This document shows positions 34,446 to 42,655 of a stretch of DNA of 64,000 bases, piece by piece; the first letter of the stretch is position 1; each line of letters opens with the position of its first letter. The translations under genes and the position numbers were made by a program. Below the pieces are notes generated by a model, which had not been told where the DNA came from, did no database searches, and saw only the letters and a program-made list of their open reading frames with translations. The stretch lies in assembly GCA_009268125.1 (NCBI GenBank), contig WBOU01000022.1:28389-92388 (forward strand), given 5' to 3'. Origin of the DNA: Chloroflexia bacterium SDU3-3. Its GTDB lineage: Bacteria; Chloroflexota; Chloroflexia; Chloroflexales; Roseiflexaceae.

Positions 34446-35867
34446 ATGACAGACTACGACTCGGTGATCGTTGGGGCGGGGCCAAACGGGCTGGCGGCGG
34501 GCATCCGGCTGGCCCAGGCGGGCAGGCGCGTGCTGGTGATGGAGCAGGCCGACGAGGTGGGCGGCGGGGTGCGCTCGGCGGCGCTCACGCTGCCGGGCTT
34601 CACCCACGACATCTGCTCGGCCATCCACCCCATGGCCTACGCCTCGCCGTTCCTAGGCGGCCTGCCGCTGCGGCGCTACGGGCTGCGCTGGGTGCACCCC
34701 GCCGCGCCGGTGGCCCACCCGCTGGATGGCGGGCGCGCGGTGCTGGTGGGCCGCTCGGTGAAGGAGACCGCCGCGCAATTCGGGCGCGATGCAGGCGCGT
34801 ACTACGCCCTGATGGCCCCGCTGGTGCGCCACCTGCCGCAGATCCTGGCCATGTTCATGCGCCCCTGGCCCGTCCCCGCCCAGCCGCTCACCTTCGCCCG
34901 CTTCGGGCTGCGCGCCCTGTGGCCCGCCGCGGCGCTGGCCCGCGCCCTGTTCCGCCGCCCCGAGGCGCGAGCGCTGCTGGCCGGGCACGCCGCCCACACC
35001 ATGGTGGCGCTGGAGGAGCCAGCCACCGCCGCCGCCGGGCTGCTGCTGCTGGCCCTGGCCCACGCCACCGGCTGGCCCTTCCCGCGCGGCGGCGCCAGGG
35101 CCATCCCCCGCGCCATGGCTGCGCTGCTGTGCGACCTGGGCGGCCATGTGCAGACCGGACGCATGGTGCGCTCGCTCGACGACCTGCCGCCGCACGGCGA
35201 TGCGCTATTCGACCTGACGCCCCGCCAGCTGCTGGGCATCGCAGGCGAGCGGCTGCCCGCAGGCGAGCGCGCCGCGCTGGGGCGGTTCCGCTACGGGCCG
35301 GGCGTGTTCAAGATCGACTACGCCATCGAGGGCGATATGCCCTGGGCCGCGCCCCAGTGCGCCCGCGCGGGCACCCTGCACCTGGGCGGCACGCTGGATG
35401 AGGTGGCCGAGAGTGAGCGACAGGTGGCGCACGGCCAGGTGCCCGACGCGCCCTTCGTGCTGCTGGCCCAGCAGAGCGTATTCGACCGCAGCCGCGCGCC
35501 TGTCGGTCGCAACGCCATCTGGGCCTACTGCCACGTGCCCCACGGCAGCGCCGCCGACATGACCGAACGCATCGAGGCCCAGATCGAGCGCTTCGCCCCG
35601 GGCTTCCGCGCCCGCATCCTGGCGCGCTCGGTGCGCGGCCCGCAGGAGATGGAGGCCTACAACCCCAACTACATCGGCGGCGACATCAACGGCGGCAGGC
35701 AGGATCTCATCCAGACCTACGCCCGCCCCACACTGCGCCGCGACCCCTACGCCACCGGCGCACGCGGCATCTACCTCTGCTCCGCATCCACCCCACCAGG
35801 CGGCGGCGTCCACGGCATGTGCGGCTACTACGCCGCCGAGTCAGCCCTGCGCCACCCGCCAGCCTAG
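34446..35867 (+). CDS. FAD-dependent phytoene-dehydrogenase-like oxidoreductase
   Basis: 473 residues from ATG at 34446 with AAGGAG upstream. The dinucleotide-binding motif is SVIVGAGPNGLAAGIRLAQA, followed by VMEQADEVGGG. The C-terminal FAD site is YLCSASTPPGGGVHGMCGYY. This is the broad CrtI/NAD(P)-FAD amine-oxidase-like group (often called phytoene desaturase-like), in which many members have no known substrate. No carotenoid genes lie nearby, so a carotenoid role is not supported by context. Confidence 0.8.
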   Translation: MTDYDSVIVGAGPNGLAAGIRLAQAGRRVLVMEQADEVGGGVRSAALTLPGFTHDICSAIHPMAYASPFLGGLPLRRYGLRWVHPAAPVAHPLDGGRAVLVGRSVKETAAQFGRDAGAYYALMAPLVRHLPQILAMFMRPWPVPAQPLTFARFGLRALWPAAALARALFRRPEARALLAGHAAHTMVALEEPATAAAGLLLLALAHATGWPFPRGGARAIPRAMAALLCDLGGHVQTGRMVRSLDDLPPHGDALFDLTPRQLLGIAGERLPAGERAALGRFRYGPGVFKIDYAIEGDMPWAAPQCARAGTLHLGGTLDEVAESERQVAHGQVPDAPFVLLAQQSVFDRSRAPVGRNAIWAYCHVPHGSAADMTERIEAQIERFAPGFRARILARSVRGPQEMEAYNPNYIGGDINGGRQDLIQTYARPTLRRDPYATGARGIYLCSASTPPGGGVHGMCGYYAAESALRHPPA

Positions 35868-35891
35868 CCGCTTCACCTCGAAGGGGAACCT

Positions 35892-36132
35892 ATTTACCAC
35901 GAAGACACGAAGGCACGAAGGAGAACCGTTTACCACCAAGACTCCAAGAAACAAACGGCGCTACAAAACGGCGACGTGCCAGCTTTACCCACCCGGCCCA
36001 TGCGGCGAAGGTGTCGCTCGGGCAAACTGGCCATATGGAAGACACGAAGGCACGAAGGAGAACCGTTTACCACCAAGACTCCAAGACACCAAGGAAACAA
36101 ACGGCGCTAGAAAATGGCGACGTGCCAGCTTT
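35892..36132. repeat. CCAAG-family repeat, tandem duplication
   Basis: A block of about 136 bp starting GAAGACACGAAGGCACGAAG occurs at 35901 and again at 36037. The second copy has one extra 9-bp unit (ACACCAAGG). Each block ends in the CATATG module of the composite repeat, linking the two families. Confidence 0.85.
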
Positions 36133-36503
36133 ACCCACCCGGCCCATGCGGCGAAGGTGCCGCTCGGGCAAACTGGCCATATGCACGAACACCAGTTGCC
36201 AGCATTCGGCATTGGAATGCTTCAAATTGGGGGTTCGAAAGGGGCGACGCCCCCTCGTGGGGTTCCGAGGGGCTAGCCCCTCGGCGCCGCCCGCGCAGGG
36301 CATCCACCCACCAAACAAAAGGATCACCGTCATCGAAGCCGCAACCGGTCGACCCGACCGGGCAACACTTCAAGCATTGCCCACGGTCGGGCCGATGCAG
36401 AACCACTCCAAAAGTGACACCATGTGAGGGGCGACGCCCCCTCGTGGGGTTCCGAGGGGCTAGCCCCTCGGCGCCGCCCGCGCAGGGCACACACCCACCA
36501 ACC
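36133..36503 (+). repeat. Composite palindromic repeat, full forward copy
   Basis: Modules in order: A (CGGCCCATGCGGCGAAGG to CATATGCACGAACACCAG), B (36241, with the palindrome CGAGGGGCTAGCCCCTCG), C (long stem 36347-36359 with 36385-36396 around an inner hairpin GGCAA/TTGCC), then AAAGTGACACC and a second B copy from 36428. The two B cores are identical over about 60 bp. No coding potential is evident. Confidence 0.85.
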
Positions 36504-36622
36504 ATGAGGAAGCATCATCATCGAGGCCGCAGCGGCGCAGCCTGCCCCTTTGGCGGATGTGGCCGCGCAGAAGATCGGGTAGAATGCGGCTGCGACACCC
36601 AGTTCAACCCAAGGAAAGCCCA

Positions 36623-37168
36623 ATGCTCGAAGCGATCTTCCTCATCCGCCACGCCACGCCAGACCGCGCCACCGGCGTGCCCTACCAGATCCACCCCGGC
36701 CCGCCGCTCACCGAGGCGGGCCGCCGCGAGGCCCGCGAGATGGCCGCGTGGCTGGCCAGCCAGGGCGTCGAGCGCGTGCTCTGCTCGCCCTTCGAGCGCG
36801 CCCGCCAGACCGCCGCGCCCATTGCCGAGCTGCTGGGGCTGGAGATCGGCTACGTCGAGGGGCTGCGCGAGGCCGCCCCCCACGAGCAAGAGAGCGTCAC
36901 CCGCGACCGCATCGCCGAGCTGTACGCCCAGCTGGAGGATAGCCCGCTGCGGCGCGTGGCCCTCGTCAGCCACGGCGCGCCGATCAAGGCGCTGCTGCAG
37001 CACACCACCCAGGGCAAGATCGAGCTGGCCCAGCACGTCTACGACTACGGCAACTGCTCGCCCACGGCGGGCGTGTGGCACGGCACGCGCTTTGGGCCGC
37101 TGTGGCGCTGGGAGCTAGCCTTCCGCCCTGGGCAGGCCCAGGCCGCAGCCGCGCCGGTGCGGCTCTAG
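36623..37168 (+). CDS. Histidine phosphatase family protein
   Basis: 181 residues from ATG at 36623 with AAGGA upstream. The phosphatase motif is IFLIRHATPDR (catalytic His in RHA), with the later ALVSHGAPIKALL supplying the second His. Intermediate VLCSPFERARQTAAPIAE is the conserved substrate-binding block. It belongs to the phosphoglycerate-mutase-like fold (CobC/GpmB-like); the substrate is open. It converges on the EndoIII-like gene and their stop codons overlap. Confidence 0.85.
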   Translation: MLEAIFLIRHATPDRATGVPYQIHPGPPLTEAGRREAREMAAWLASQGVERVLCSPFERARQTAAPIAELLGLEIGYVEGLREAAPHEQESVTRDRIAELYAQLEDSPLRRVALVSHGAPIKALLQHTTQGKIELAQHVYDYGNCSPTAGVWHGTRFGPLWRWELAFRPGQAQAAAAPVRL

Positions 37169-37977
37169 GCCGCGCGGTAGGCTCGGCACACCCCGCGCAG
37201 CGGGCAGCCCGCGCAGCCCACGCAGTGCTCGGCGCACTTGCGCTGCTCGGCGAAGCTGCGCCTAGCCCCTGGCAGGTTGCAGCGCGGGGTGGTGAGGCAG
37301 TGGTGGATGCAGGCCTCGTCGATCAGCGCGTGCAGCCGCCAGAAGAAGGCGTGCGGCGTGGGCGCGTCGGCGATCGGCCCGGCCCAGCCCGCGAAGGGTC
37401 GCTCCACCGCATCCTGGAGCGCATCGTAGGGCATGCGCAGCACATCCAGCTCGGGCAGCACGCCCAGGCGGTCGAACAGCCGCCGCGCGTAGGCATCCAC
37501 GATAAACAGCGGGTGGTGACCCGCGTACAGCATGATCGTGTCGGCGGTCTCGCGGCCCACGCGCGGCAGGGCCAGCAGCTCGCGCCGCGCATCCGCCCGC
37601 CCCTGGCGCAGCAGCGCGGCGGCGTCGCCGCCGTGGTGCGCCAGCAGGTGGCGGGCGATCGCCTGCAGCCCTGGGGCCTTCTGGCTGGGGAACGCGCACG
37701 GGCGGATCAGCGCGGCCAGCTCGCCCGTGTCGGCGCTGGCCAGCGCGGCGGGGGCCAGCCAGCCGCGCCCGATCAGCCGCAGCACCGCCGCCTCCACCGC
37801 CTCCCAGCGGGTCTGCTGTACCAGCACCGCGCCCACCACCACCTCAAACGGCTGGTCGGCGGAGAAGATCGGCCACCAGTGCGGCTCGTAGGGCAGGTGC
37901 GCCGAGAGCAGATCGTAGAGCATCAGGATGCGCTCGGCCACTGTCGTATCGTTCAATCCAGCCTGCTCCATCGCCAC
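37165..37977 (-). CDS. Endonuclease III-like HhH-GPD protein with Fe-S cluster
   Basis: 270 residues. The helix-hairpin-helix is LPRVGRETADTIMLYAG, followed by the catalytic Asp D161 (FIVDAYARRL). The position of the lyase Lys in EndoIII (GRKTA) is Glu143 here, so it may be a monofunctional glycosylase. The C-terminal cysteines follow exactly C-X6-C-X2-C-X5-C, the [4Fe-4S] pattern of the family. The early VLVQQTRWEAVEAAV matches the LSQQT-like segment. It is likely a base excision repair enzyme of unknown lesion preference. Confidence 0.85.
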   Translation of the reverse strand: MAMEQAGLNDTTVAERILMLYDLLSAHLPYEPHWWPIFSADQPFEVVVGAVLVQQTRWEAVEAAVLRLIGRGWLAPAALASADTGELAALIRPCAFPSQKAPGLQAIARHLLAHHGGDAAALLRQGRADARRELLALPRVGRETADTIMLYAGHHPLFIVDAYARRLFDRLGVLPELDVLRMPYDALQDAVERPFAGWAGPIADAPTPHAFFWRLHALIDEACIHHCLTTPRCNLPGARRSFAEQRKCAEHCVGCAGCPLRGVCRAYRAA

Positions 37978-38104
37978 AGCCCCTCATTTCTAGAAAAAAA
38001 AGCGCCGAAGCCTGCGGCCAGCTGTGCCGCTGCGGGTTGGATTATGGCCAGCATCCAATAGCAGCGCCTTCGCCGGATGGGCGAGGCCGCCCGTGCGCAC
38101 GCGA

Positions 38105-38142
38105 CAAAACGGCCCCGCTGGGGCATATTCCAGCGGGGCCGT
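38105..38142 (-). terminator. purF terminator
   Basis: A perfect 13-bp stem ACGGCCCCGCTGG (38109-38121) with its complement (38130-38142), 8-nt loop, TTTT on the minus strand. Confidence 0.88.
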
Positions 38143-38161
38143 TGGGCAAAAACGCGACCGC

Positions 38162-39559
38162 CTAGTGCTCGAAGGCCGCCTTCTCGATAAACTCGATGTC
38201 GATCGGGTAGCGCCCCGAGAAGCAGCCCTGGCAGAACCCGCCGCTGGGCTTGCCCGTCGAGCGGATCAGGCCATCCAGGCTCAGGTAGGACAGGCTGTCC
38301 ACGCCCAGGTAGTCCTGGATCTCGGGCACGCTCATGCGGTGCGCGATCAGCTCGGGGTAGGTGGCCATGTCCACCCCGAAGAAGCAGGGGTGGCGGATGG
38401 GCGGCGAGGACACCCGCAGGTGCACCTCTTTCGCACCCGCCTCGCGCAGCAGCCGCACGATCGGGCCGGATGTGTTGCCGCGCACGATCGAGTCATCGAT
38501 CAGCACCACGCGCTTGCCATCCAGATTGTCGGCCAGCGGGTTGAACTTCAGCTGCACGCCCACCTTGCGCAGGCGATCGTCGGGCTGGATGAAGGTGCGC
38601 CCGATGTAGCGGTTCTTGATCAGGCCCTCGCTGTAGGGGATGCCGCTCTGCTGGGCGAAGCCGATAGCGGCGGGCACCGCGCTGTCGGGCACGGGGATGA
38701 CCACATCGGCCTCCACCGGCGACTCTTTGGCTAGCTCGCGGCCCTGGGCCACGCGGGTGGCGTGCAGGGTCTGGGCATCTAGGATGCTGTCGGGGCGGGC
38801 GAAGTAGATATACTCGAACAGGCAGGTGGCGCGCTCGGGCGCGGGGATGCGCGAGACGGTGTGCGGGCCGTTCTCGTTGATCGCCACGATCTCGCCCGGC
38901 TCGATCTCGCGCACCACCTCCGCGCCGATGGTGGCCAGCGCGCAGGTCTCGGAGGCGACCACCCAGCCGTTCTCGCCGATGCGGCCAAGGCACAGCGGGT
39001 GCAGGCCCCACGGGTCGCGCACGGCGAACAGGCTATCTTTGGTGAGCACGGTCAGGCAGTAGGCACCCTGGGCGCGCACCATGAAGACGCGCATCTTCTC
39101 CTCCCAGGTGCGGCCCTCGCCGCCCGCCAGCATCTGGATCACCACCTCGCTGTCGCTGGTGGAGCTGAGGCCCACGCCGCGCTGCAGCAGCTCCTGCCGC
39201 AGCTGCACGGCGTTCGTCAGGTTGCCGTTGTGGCCCACCGCCAGCGGCCCCAGCGCGCTTTCCACGACGAAAGGCTGGGCGTTGAGCAGCTTCGAGGAGC
39301 CGGTGGTCGAGTAGCGGGTGTGGCCAATAGCGATGTGGCCACCCAGGGGACGCAGCTTGTCTTCGTTGAAAACCTGCGAGACCAGACCCATGTCCTTATG
39401 CAGATTGATCCGGCGACCATCCGTCACCGCGATACCGGCGCTCTCCTGGCCGCGGTGCTGCAGCGCATAGAGGCCAAAGAACGTCAGACGCGCGACATCT
39501 TCGCTTGGTGCATAAATGCCAAAGACACCACATTCGTGCTGTGGTTTATCCTCAAACAT
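38162..39559 (-). CDS. purF: Amidophosphoribosyltransferase
   Basis: 465 residues. A short propeptide precedes Cys10 (QHECGVFGIY), the glutaminase nucleophile, and ALQHRGQESAGIA follows. The phosphoribosyltransferase half has the PRPP loop VVLIDDSIVRGNTS. It converts PRPP and glutamine to phosphoribosylamine, the first step of purine synthesis. C-terminal cysteines (GGFCQGCFSG) fit the Fe-S-containing Bacillus type. It is divergent from the thioesterase gene; a TATAAT on the minus strand near 39635-39640 is a candidate -10. Confidence 0.96.
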   Translation of the reverse strand: MFEDKPQHECGVFGIYAPSEDVARLTFFGLYALQHRGQESAGIAVTDGRRINLHKDMGLVSQVFNEDKLRPLGGHIAIGHTRYSTTGSSKLLNAQPFVVESALGPLAVGHNGNLTNAVQLRQELLQRGVGLSSTSDSEVVIQMLAGGEGRTWEEKMRVFMVRAQGAYCLTVLTKDSLFAVRDPWGLHPLCLGRIGENGWVVASETCALATIGAEVVREIEPGEIVAINENGPHTVSRIPAPERATCLFEYIYFARPDSILDAQTLHATRVAQGRELAKESPVEADVVIPVPDSAVPAAIGFAQQSGIPYSEGLIKNRYIGRTFIQPDDRLRKVGVQLKFNPLADNLDGKRVVLIDDSIVRGNTSGPIVRLLREAGAKEVHLRVSSPPIRHPCFFGVDMATYPELIAHRMSVPEIQDYLGVDSLSYLSLDGLIRSTGKPSGGFCQGCFSGRYPIDIEFIEKAAFEH

Positions 39560-39708
39560 GGATATCGTTCCTTATGTGTGATTCTGCGCCTGCCCGATAA
39601 GCCGGGCTGGTTTCAACCAAGGCTGCGTGTTGGTATTATACCATTTCACAACCGAGCGAAACGAACGAAAGGGAAGCGGGTTCCCCTACGTTCTGTAAAG
39701 GAGCAGAC

Positions 39709-40116
39709 ATGGAGCTTGCGGAGATCATGCGGCTGAACGAGGGCCGTGGCCTGGGGCACACGCTGGGCATCGAGCTGGTGGAGGCCACGCCGGATCGCGT
39801 GGTGATGCGCATGGAGGTGGGCGAGCGGGTGCAGCAGCCCTTCGGCTTCCTGCATGGCGGCGCGTCGGTGGCGCTGGCCGAGACGGTGGCCAGCGTGGGC
39901 GGGCTGCTGGGCTGCCCGCCGGGCAAGGCCGTGTTCGGGCAAGAGATCAACGCCAACCACCTGCGGCCCAAGCAGGGCGGCGCGCTGGTGGCCACCGGCT
40001 GGCCGCTGCACCGCGGGCGCACCACCCAGGTCTGGCAGATCGAGATCGCGGGCGAGGATGGCAAGCTGGTGTGCGTCTCGCGCTGCACGCTGGCGGTGGT
40101 GGACGCGCGGCAGTAG
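39709..40116 (+). CDS. Hotdog-fold thioesterase (PaaI/MenI-like)
   Basis: 135 residues, ATG at 39709 with AAAGGAG upstream. The hotdog signature QPFGFLHGGASVALAETVAS contains the HGG motif and catalytic acidic residue. INANHLRPKQGGALVATGWPLHRGR is the second conserved block. These enzymes hydrolyse acyl-CoA thioesters; MenI (dihydroxynaphthoyl-CoA) and PaaI (phenylacetyl-CoA) are the nearest named types, but no pathway genes adjoin. Divergent from purF. Confidence 0.85.
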   Translation: MELAEIMRLNEGRGLGHTLGIELVEATPDRVVMRMEVGERVQQPFGFLHGGASVALAETVASVGGLLGCPPGKAVFGQEINANHLRPKQGGALVATGWPLHRGRTTQVWQIEIAGEDGKLVCVSRCTLAVVDARQ

Positions 40117-40261
40117 CGCGGCCTAGCGCGGGCGAGGCGGCGGCGGCTGGCTCGCCCGCGCGGGCGTGGGCAGATCTTCTAGGTTTCGGTGAAGAAGAAA
40201 TCCATATAAATTAAAATCACTATGTTAGACGTAAATCTCTACTCAGACACTCATAAAGAAC

Positions 40262-40747
40262 TTACTCTCTACCCAAGAAAACACCTTCATCACCATGCTT
40301 CTTATCACCCATCCTTTTAAATATAAAAACCATTAATTCCCTCTCATCTTTAAAGTAAACCAAAGGCAATAAAACTTTATCATTATTACCGTATATATAC
40401 AAATAATTACCGTCTTCTCTAATCTCCTTGACATCCTTCCAATCTATGAATATCTTCTTAAATCTATTTTGATATACACCATCATCTGATATAACAATCG
40501 AGCAGCATAAAGCGATTAAATACACGATACCAATAACCCCTAAGCCCAACATGGTCATTACTAACGTTATCTCCAACAAACTCAAACCTAGTTTATCACC
40601 AGAAAAGGCAAATCCAACCCCATTAAAATTCAAAGCAAACATAAACATCAACCACACTAACACACATATAGTCATACAAAATAAAGCCATAAACCAAATT
40701 TTATTATTACTTACGCGATTTTTCATAAAAAACCCACTACTCTTCAT
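40262..40747 (-). CDS. AT-rich two-TM protein with PH-like C-terminal domain
   Basis: 161 residues in a stretch visibly far richer in A and T than all its neighbours, with AAA, AAT and ATA codons unlike the rest of the window. Two hydrophobic helices (MALFCMTICVLVWLMFMFAL and LLEITLVMTMLGLGVIGIVY) precede a beta-rich domain. The motif ISDDGVYQNRFKKIFIDWKD followed by short strands is like bacterial PH-type domains. No function can be assigned. The base composition indicates recent acquisition. The start could also be the Met 7 codons downstream. Confidence 0.6.
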   Translation of the reverse strand: MKSSGFFMKNRVSNNKIWFMALFCMTICVLVWLMFMFALNFNGVGFAFSGDKLGLSLLEITLVMTMLGLGVIGIVYLIALCCSIVISDDGVYQNRFKKIFIDWKDVKEIREDGNYLYIYGNNDKVLLPLVYFKDERELMVFIFKRMGDKKHGDEGVFLGRE

Positions 40748-40814
40748 TCACAGCTATTTCCGCCATATTTACGTGAATCCCATTCAGACAACCACCACAA
40801 ACAAAATATAGTTG

Positions 40815-41741
40815 CTATTTCTCATCATATGCGAGAAGCCACACGCCAAGCGTCCCATCCCAGGAGGATGAGAGAAGCCACGCGCCATCTGGGCTGATAG
40901 CGCACCCCGAGACCAGCGCCTCGTGGCCGCGCAGGCAGCAGCGCTCGTGGCCGGTGGCGGCATCCCAAAGGCGCAGGGTCTCGTCTCGCGATGCTGAAAC
41001 AACCCACCGTCCATCGGGACTCCACGCGCAGGCCTCCACCGCGCTCTCGTGGCCAACAAAGGTTCGCACCGCTGCGCCGCTGTGGAGATCCCACATGCGC
41101 AGCGTTCTATCCTCGGAGCTGGAGAGCGCCCAGCGGCTGGTTGGATCGACGCAGCAGCTTTCAACCTCATCCGTATGCCCCAGCAGCGTAGCACGCAACT
41201 GGCCAGACCGTGCATCCCATACCCTTACTGAAGCATCCCAGGAGGTTGAGACGATCACCGCCTCATCAGGGCTAAGCGCGCAGCTTGTCACATATTCCTC
41301 GTGGCCGCGCAGCACCAGCCGCGTGGTGCCCGAGGCCACATCCCACACCCGCAGCGTCTCATCATCGGAAGCAGACACCAGCCATGTGCCATCCGCGCTC
41401 CACGCGCAGCCGCTCACATAGCTCGTATGGCCGCGCAAAGTGCGGCAAAGCGTCCCCGCGCGGGCATCCCACAGCCGCACGGTATGATCGACCGAGCATG
41501 AGGCGATCCACGCGCCATCGCGGCTCACCGCGCAGGATGTCACATAGTCCTCATGGCCCTCAAGCGTCGCCAGCAATTGCCAAGACTGGGCATCCCAGAG
41601 CTTCAGCACGCCATGCGTTGGGAAGATACCGCCGACACCTGAGACAGCCCATCGCCCATCGGGGGCAATCGCGCAGGTGTTCACGTAGTCATTATGTCCA
41701 TCAATCAGGCGAATACGCTGTGCTGATGTTGGGAGAGGCAT
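40815..41741 (-). CDS. WD40 repeat seven-bladed beta-propeller protein
   Basis: 308 residues from ATG at 41741 with AGGAAG upstream. Seven consecutive WD40 units are visible, each with GH near the start and WD at the end, for example GHEDYV...VRLWD, GHTSYV...LRVWD and GHESAV...LRLWD. The first is slightly longer (with VGGIFPTHG) and the last ends in WL. No other domain is present, so it is a stand-alone propeller, probably a protein interaction platform. The strong internal similarity suggests recent repeat expansion. It follows the AT-rich gene's upstream side on the same strand. Confidence 0.88.
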   Translation of the reverse strand: MPLPTSAQRIRLIDGHNDYVNTCAIAPDGRWAVSGVGGIFPTHGVLKLWDAQSWQLLATLEGHEDYVTSCAVSRDGAWIASCSVDHTVRLWDARAGTLCRTLRGHTSYVSGCAWSADGTWLVSASDDETLRVWDVASGTTRLVLRGHEEYVTSCALSPDEAVIVSTSWDASVRVWDARSGQLRATLLGHTDEVESCCVDPTSRWALSSSEDRTLRMWDLHSGAAVRTFVGHESAVEACAWSPDGRWVVSASRDETLRLWDAATGHERCCLRGHEALVSGCAISPDGAWLLSSSWDGTLGVWLLAYDEK

Positions 41742-41776
41742 AGCAGATCGCTTCCTACCGCATTCAAACTGCCGCA

Positions 41777-41815
41777 AAAACAAAAGCGGCGTGGGGATAC
41801 GCACCCCCACGCCGC
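41777..41815 (-). terminator. Terminator after the 4-TM protein gene
   Basis: A perfect 11-bp stem GCGGCGTGGGG (41786-41796) with its complement (41805-41815), followed on the minus strand by TTTTGTTTTT. Confidence 0.9.
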
Positions 41816-41824
41816 CCGTGCCCC

Positions 41825-42280
41825 CTAGAGGCTAGGCAGCAGCCTGCGCCCCCAGGGGATGCCCACGATGATCAGCAGCGTGGCGATGGTGAAGAAGATC
41901 ACCAGCCGCTTGTACTTGGCCTCGTCGGTGGGGGCGCGGCGGGCGATGCCGGTGCCCATGTGGAGCAGGCCGATGGCCACCAGCATGATCACCGGGTGCT
42001 CCACGAGGAAGTAGCGCACATCCGCATTTTTCATGGCCGCACCAAAGCCCGCGTTGCCAAGCACGCTCATGATCAGCGAGCCGGGCCAGAACATCGTCAG
42101 CAGGCCCAAGATCAGCTGCACGCCGGTCACGTTCGCGTAGATCATGCCCGCGCGGCGTGTCTCTTTTCCATACGCCTTCTTGCCCAGCCAGCCGCTGTAG
42201 GCCACATACAGGGCGTACACCGCCGCGAACAGCACCAGCCAGCGCGTCACATTGTGCAGCCCAAGAAAAAAGCCGTACAT
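41825..42280 (-). CDS. Four-TM protein, cytochrome b-like family of unknown function
   Basis: 151 residues with four hydrophobic segments. Conserved-looking residues include LHNVTRWLVLF, a YSGWLGKKAYGK loop, the VEHPVIMLVAIGLLHMG helix with two His residues and KYKRLVIFFTIATLLIIVGIPW at the end. The overall plan resembles a Bacteroidetes/Chloroflexi family often labelled cytochrome B, where paired His could bind heme. Heme binding is unproven. It is monocistronic, ending at a terminator. Confidence 0.6.
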   Translation of the reverse strand: MYGFFLGLHNVTRWLVLFAAVYALYVAYSGWLGKKAYGKETRRAGMIYANVTGVQLILGLLTMFWPGSLIMSVLGNAGFGAAMKNADVRYFLVEHPVIMLVAIGLLHMGTGIARRAPTDEAKYKRLVIFFTIATLLIIVGIPWGRRLLPSL

Positions 42281-42390
42281 CTCGCCTCCACATGCCCTAT
42301 TTCACTTTGGGAAAACCTTCACGACATCATACGGGCATGGGCTAGCGGCTGTCAAGAAATCGCACCACGTGCCATCTCGATGCCCCGAAG

Positions 42391-42470
42391 ATTTTCACCA
42401 TCAAGGCAGCCAGACGCCAAGGAACACCGGGGCCGATTCACCACGAAGGCACGAAGGCACGCAGGCAACC
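42391..42470. repeat. CCAAG/CGAAGG periodic repeat
   Basis: A degenerate TTCACCATCAAGG...CGCCAAGG unit followed by CACCACGAAGGCACGAAGG in the gap before the metal transporter operon. The rest of 42281-42572 shows nothing recognisable. Confidence 0.65.
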
Positions 42471-42572
42471 GATCATCTCAGCAGAATGTAAAGGCCCTAC
42501 CGTGCTGCAGAAGGCCGGAGCGCAGCGGCGCGCGTATATCGATCTGCGCGATGTAAATAGGCAAAAAGCCCT

Positions 42573-42601
42573 TTGACAGCCAGCTTATTGCAATTTATAG
42601 T
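42573..42601 (+). promoter_or_regulatory. Promoter of the ECF metal transporter operon
   Basis: TTGACA (42573-42578), 17-bp spacer, TATAGT (42596-42601). Confidence 0.88.
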
Positions 42602-42621
42602 AGGTGCAACTAATTGCAACT
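42589..42621 (+). promoter_or_regulatory. TGCAACT repeats overlapping the transporter promoter
   Basis: TGCAATT at 42589, TGCAACT at 42605 and TGCAACT at 42615 span the -10 box and the start site. The last two form a direct repeat with a 10-bp period, one helix turn, as expected for a metal-responsive repressor site. Confidence 0.45.
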
Positions 42622-42655
42622 GGCAATGCGCAGCAGATGGTGGAGGTTTCAAACA

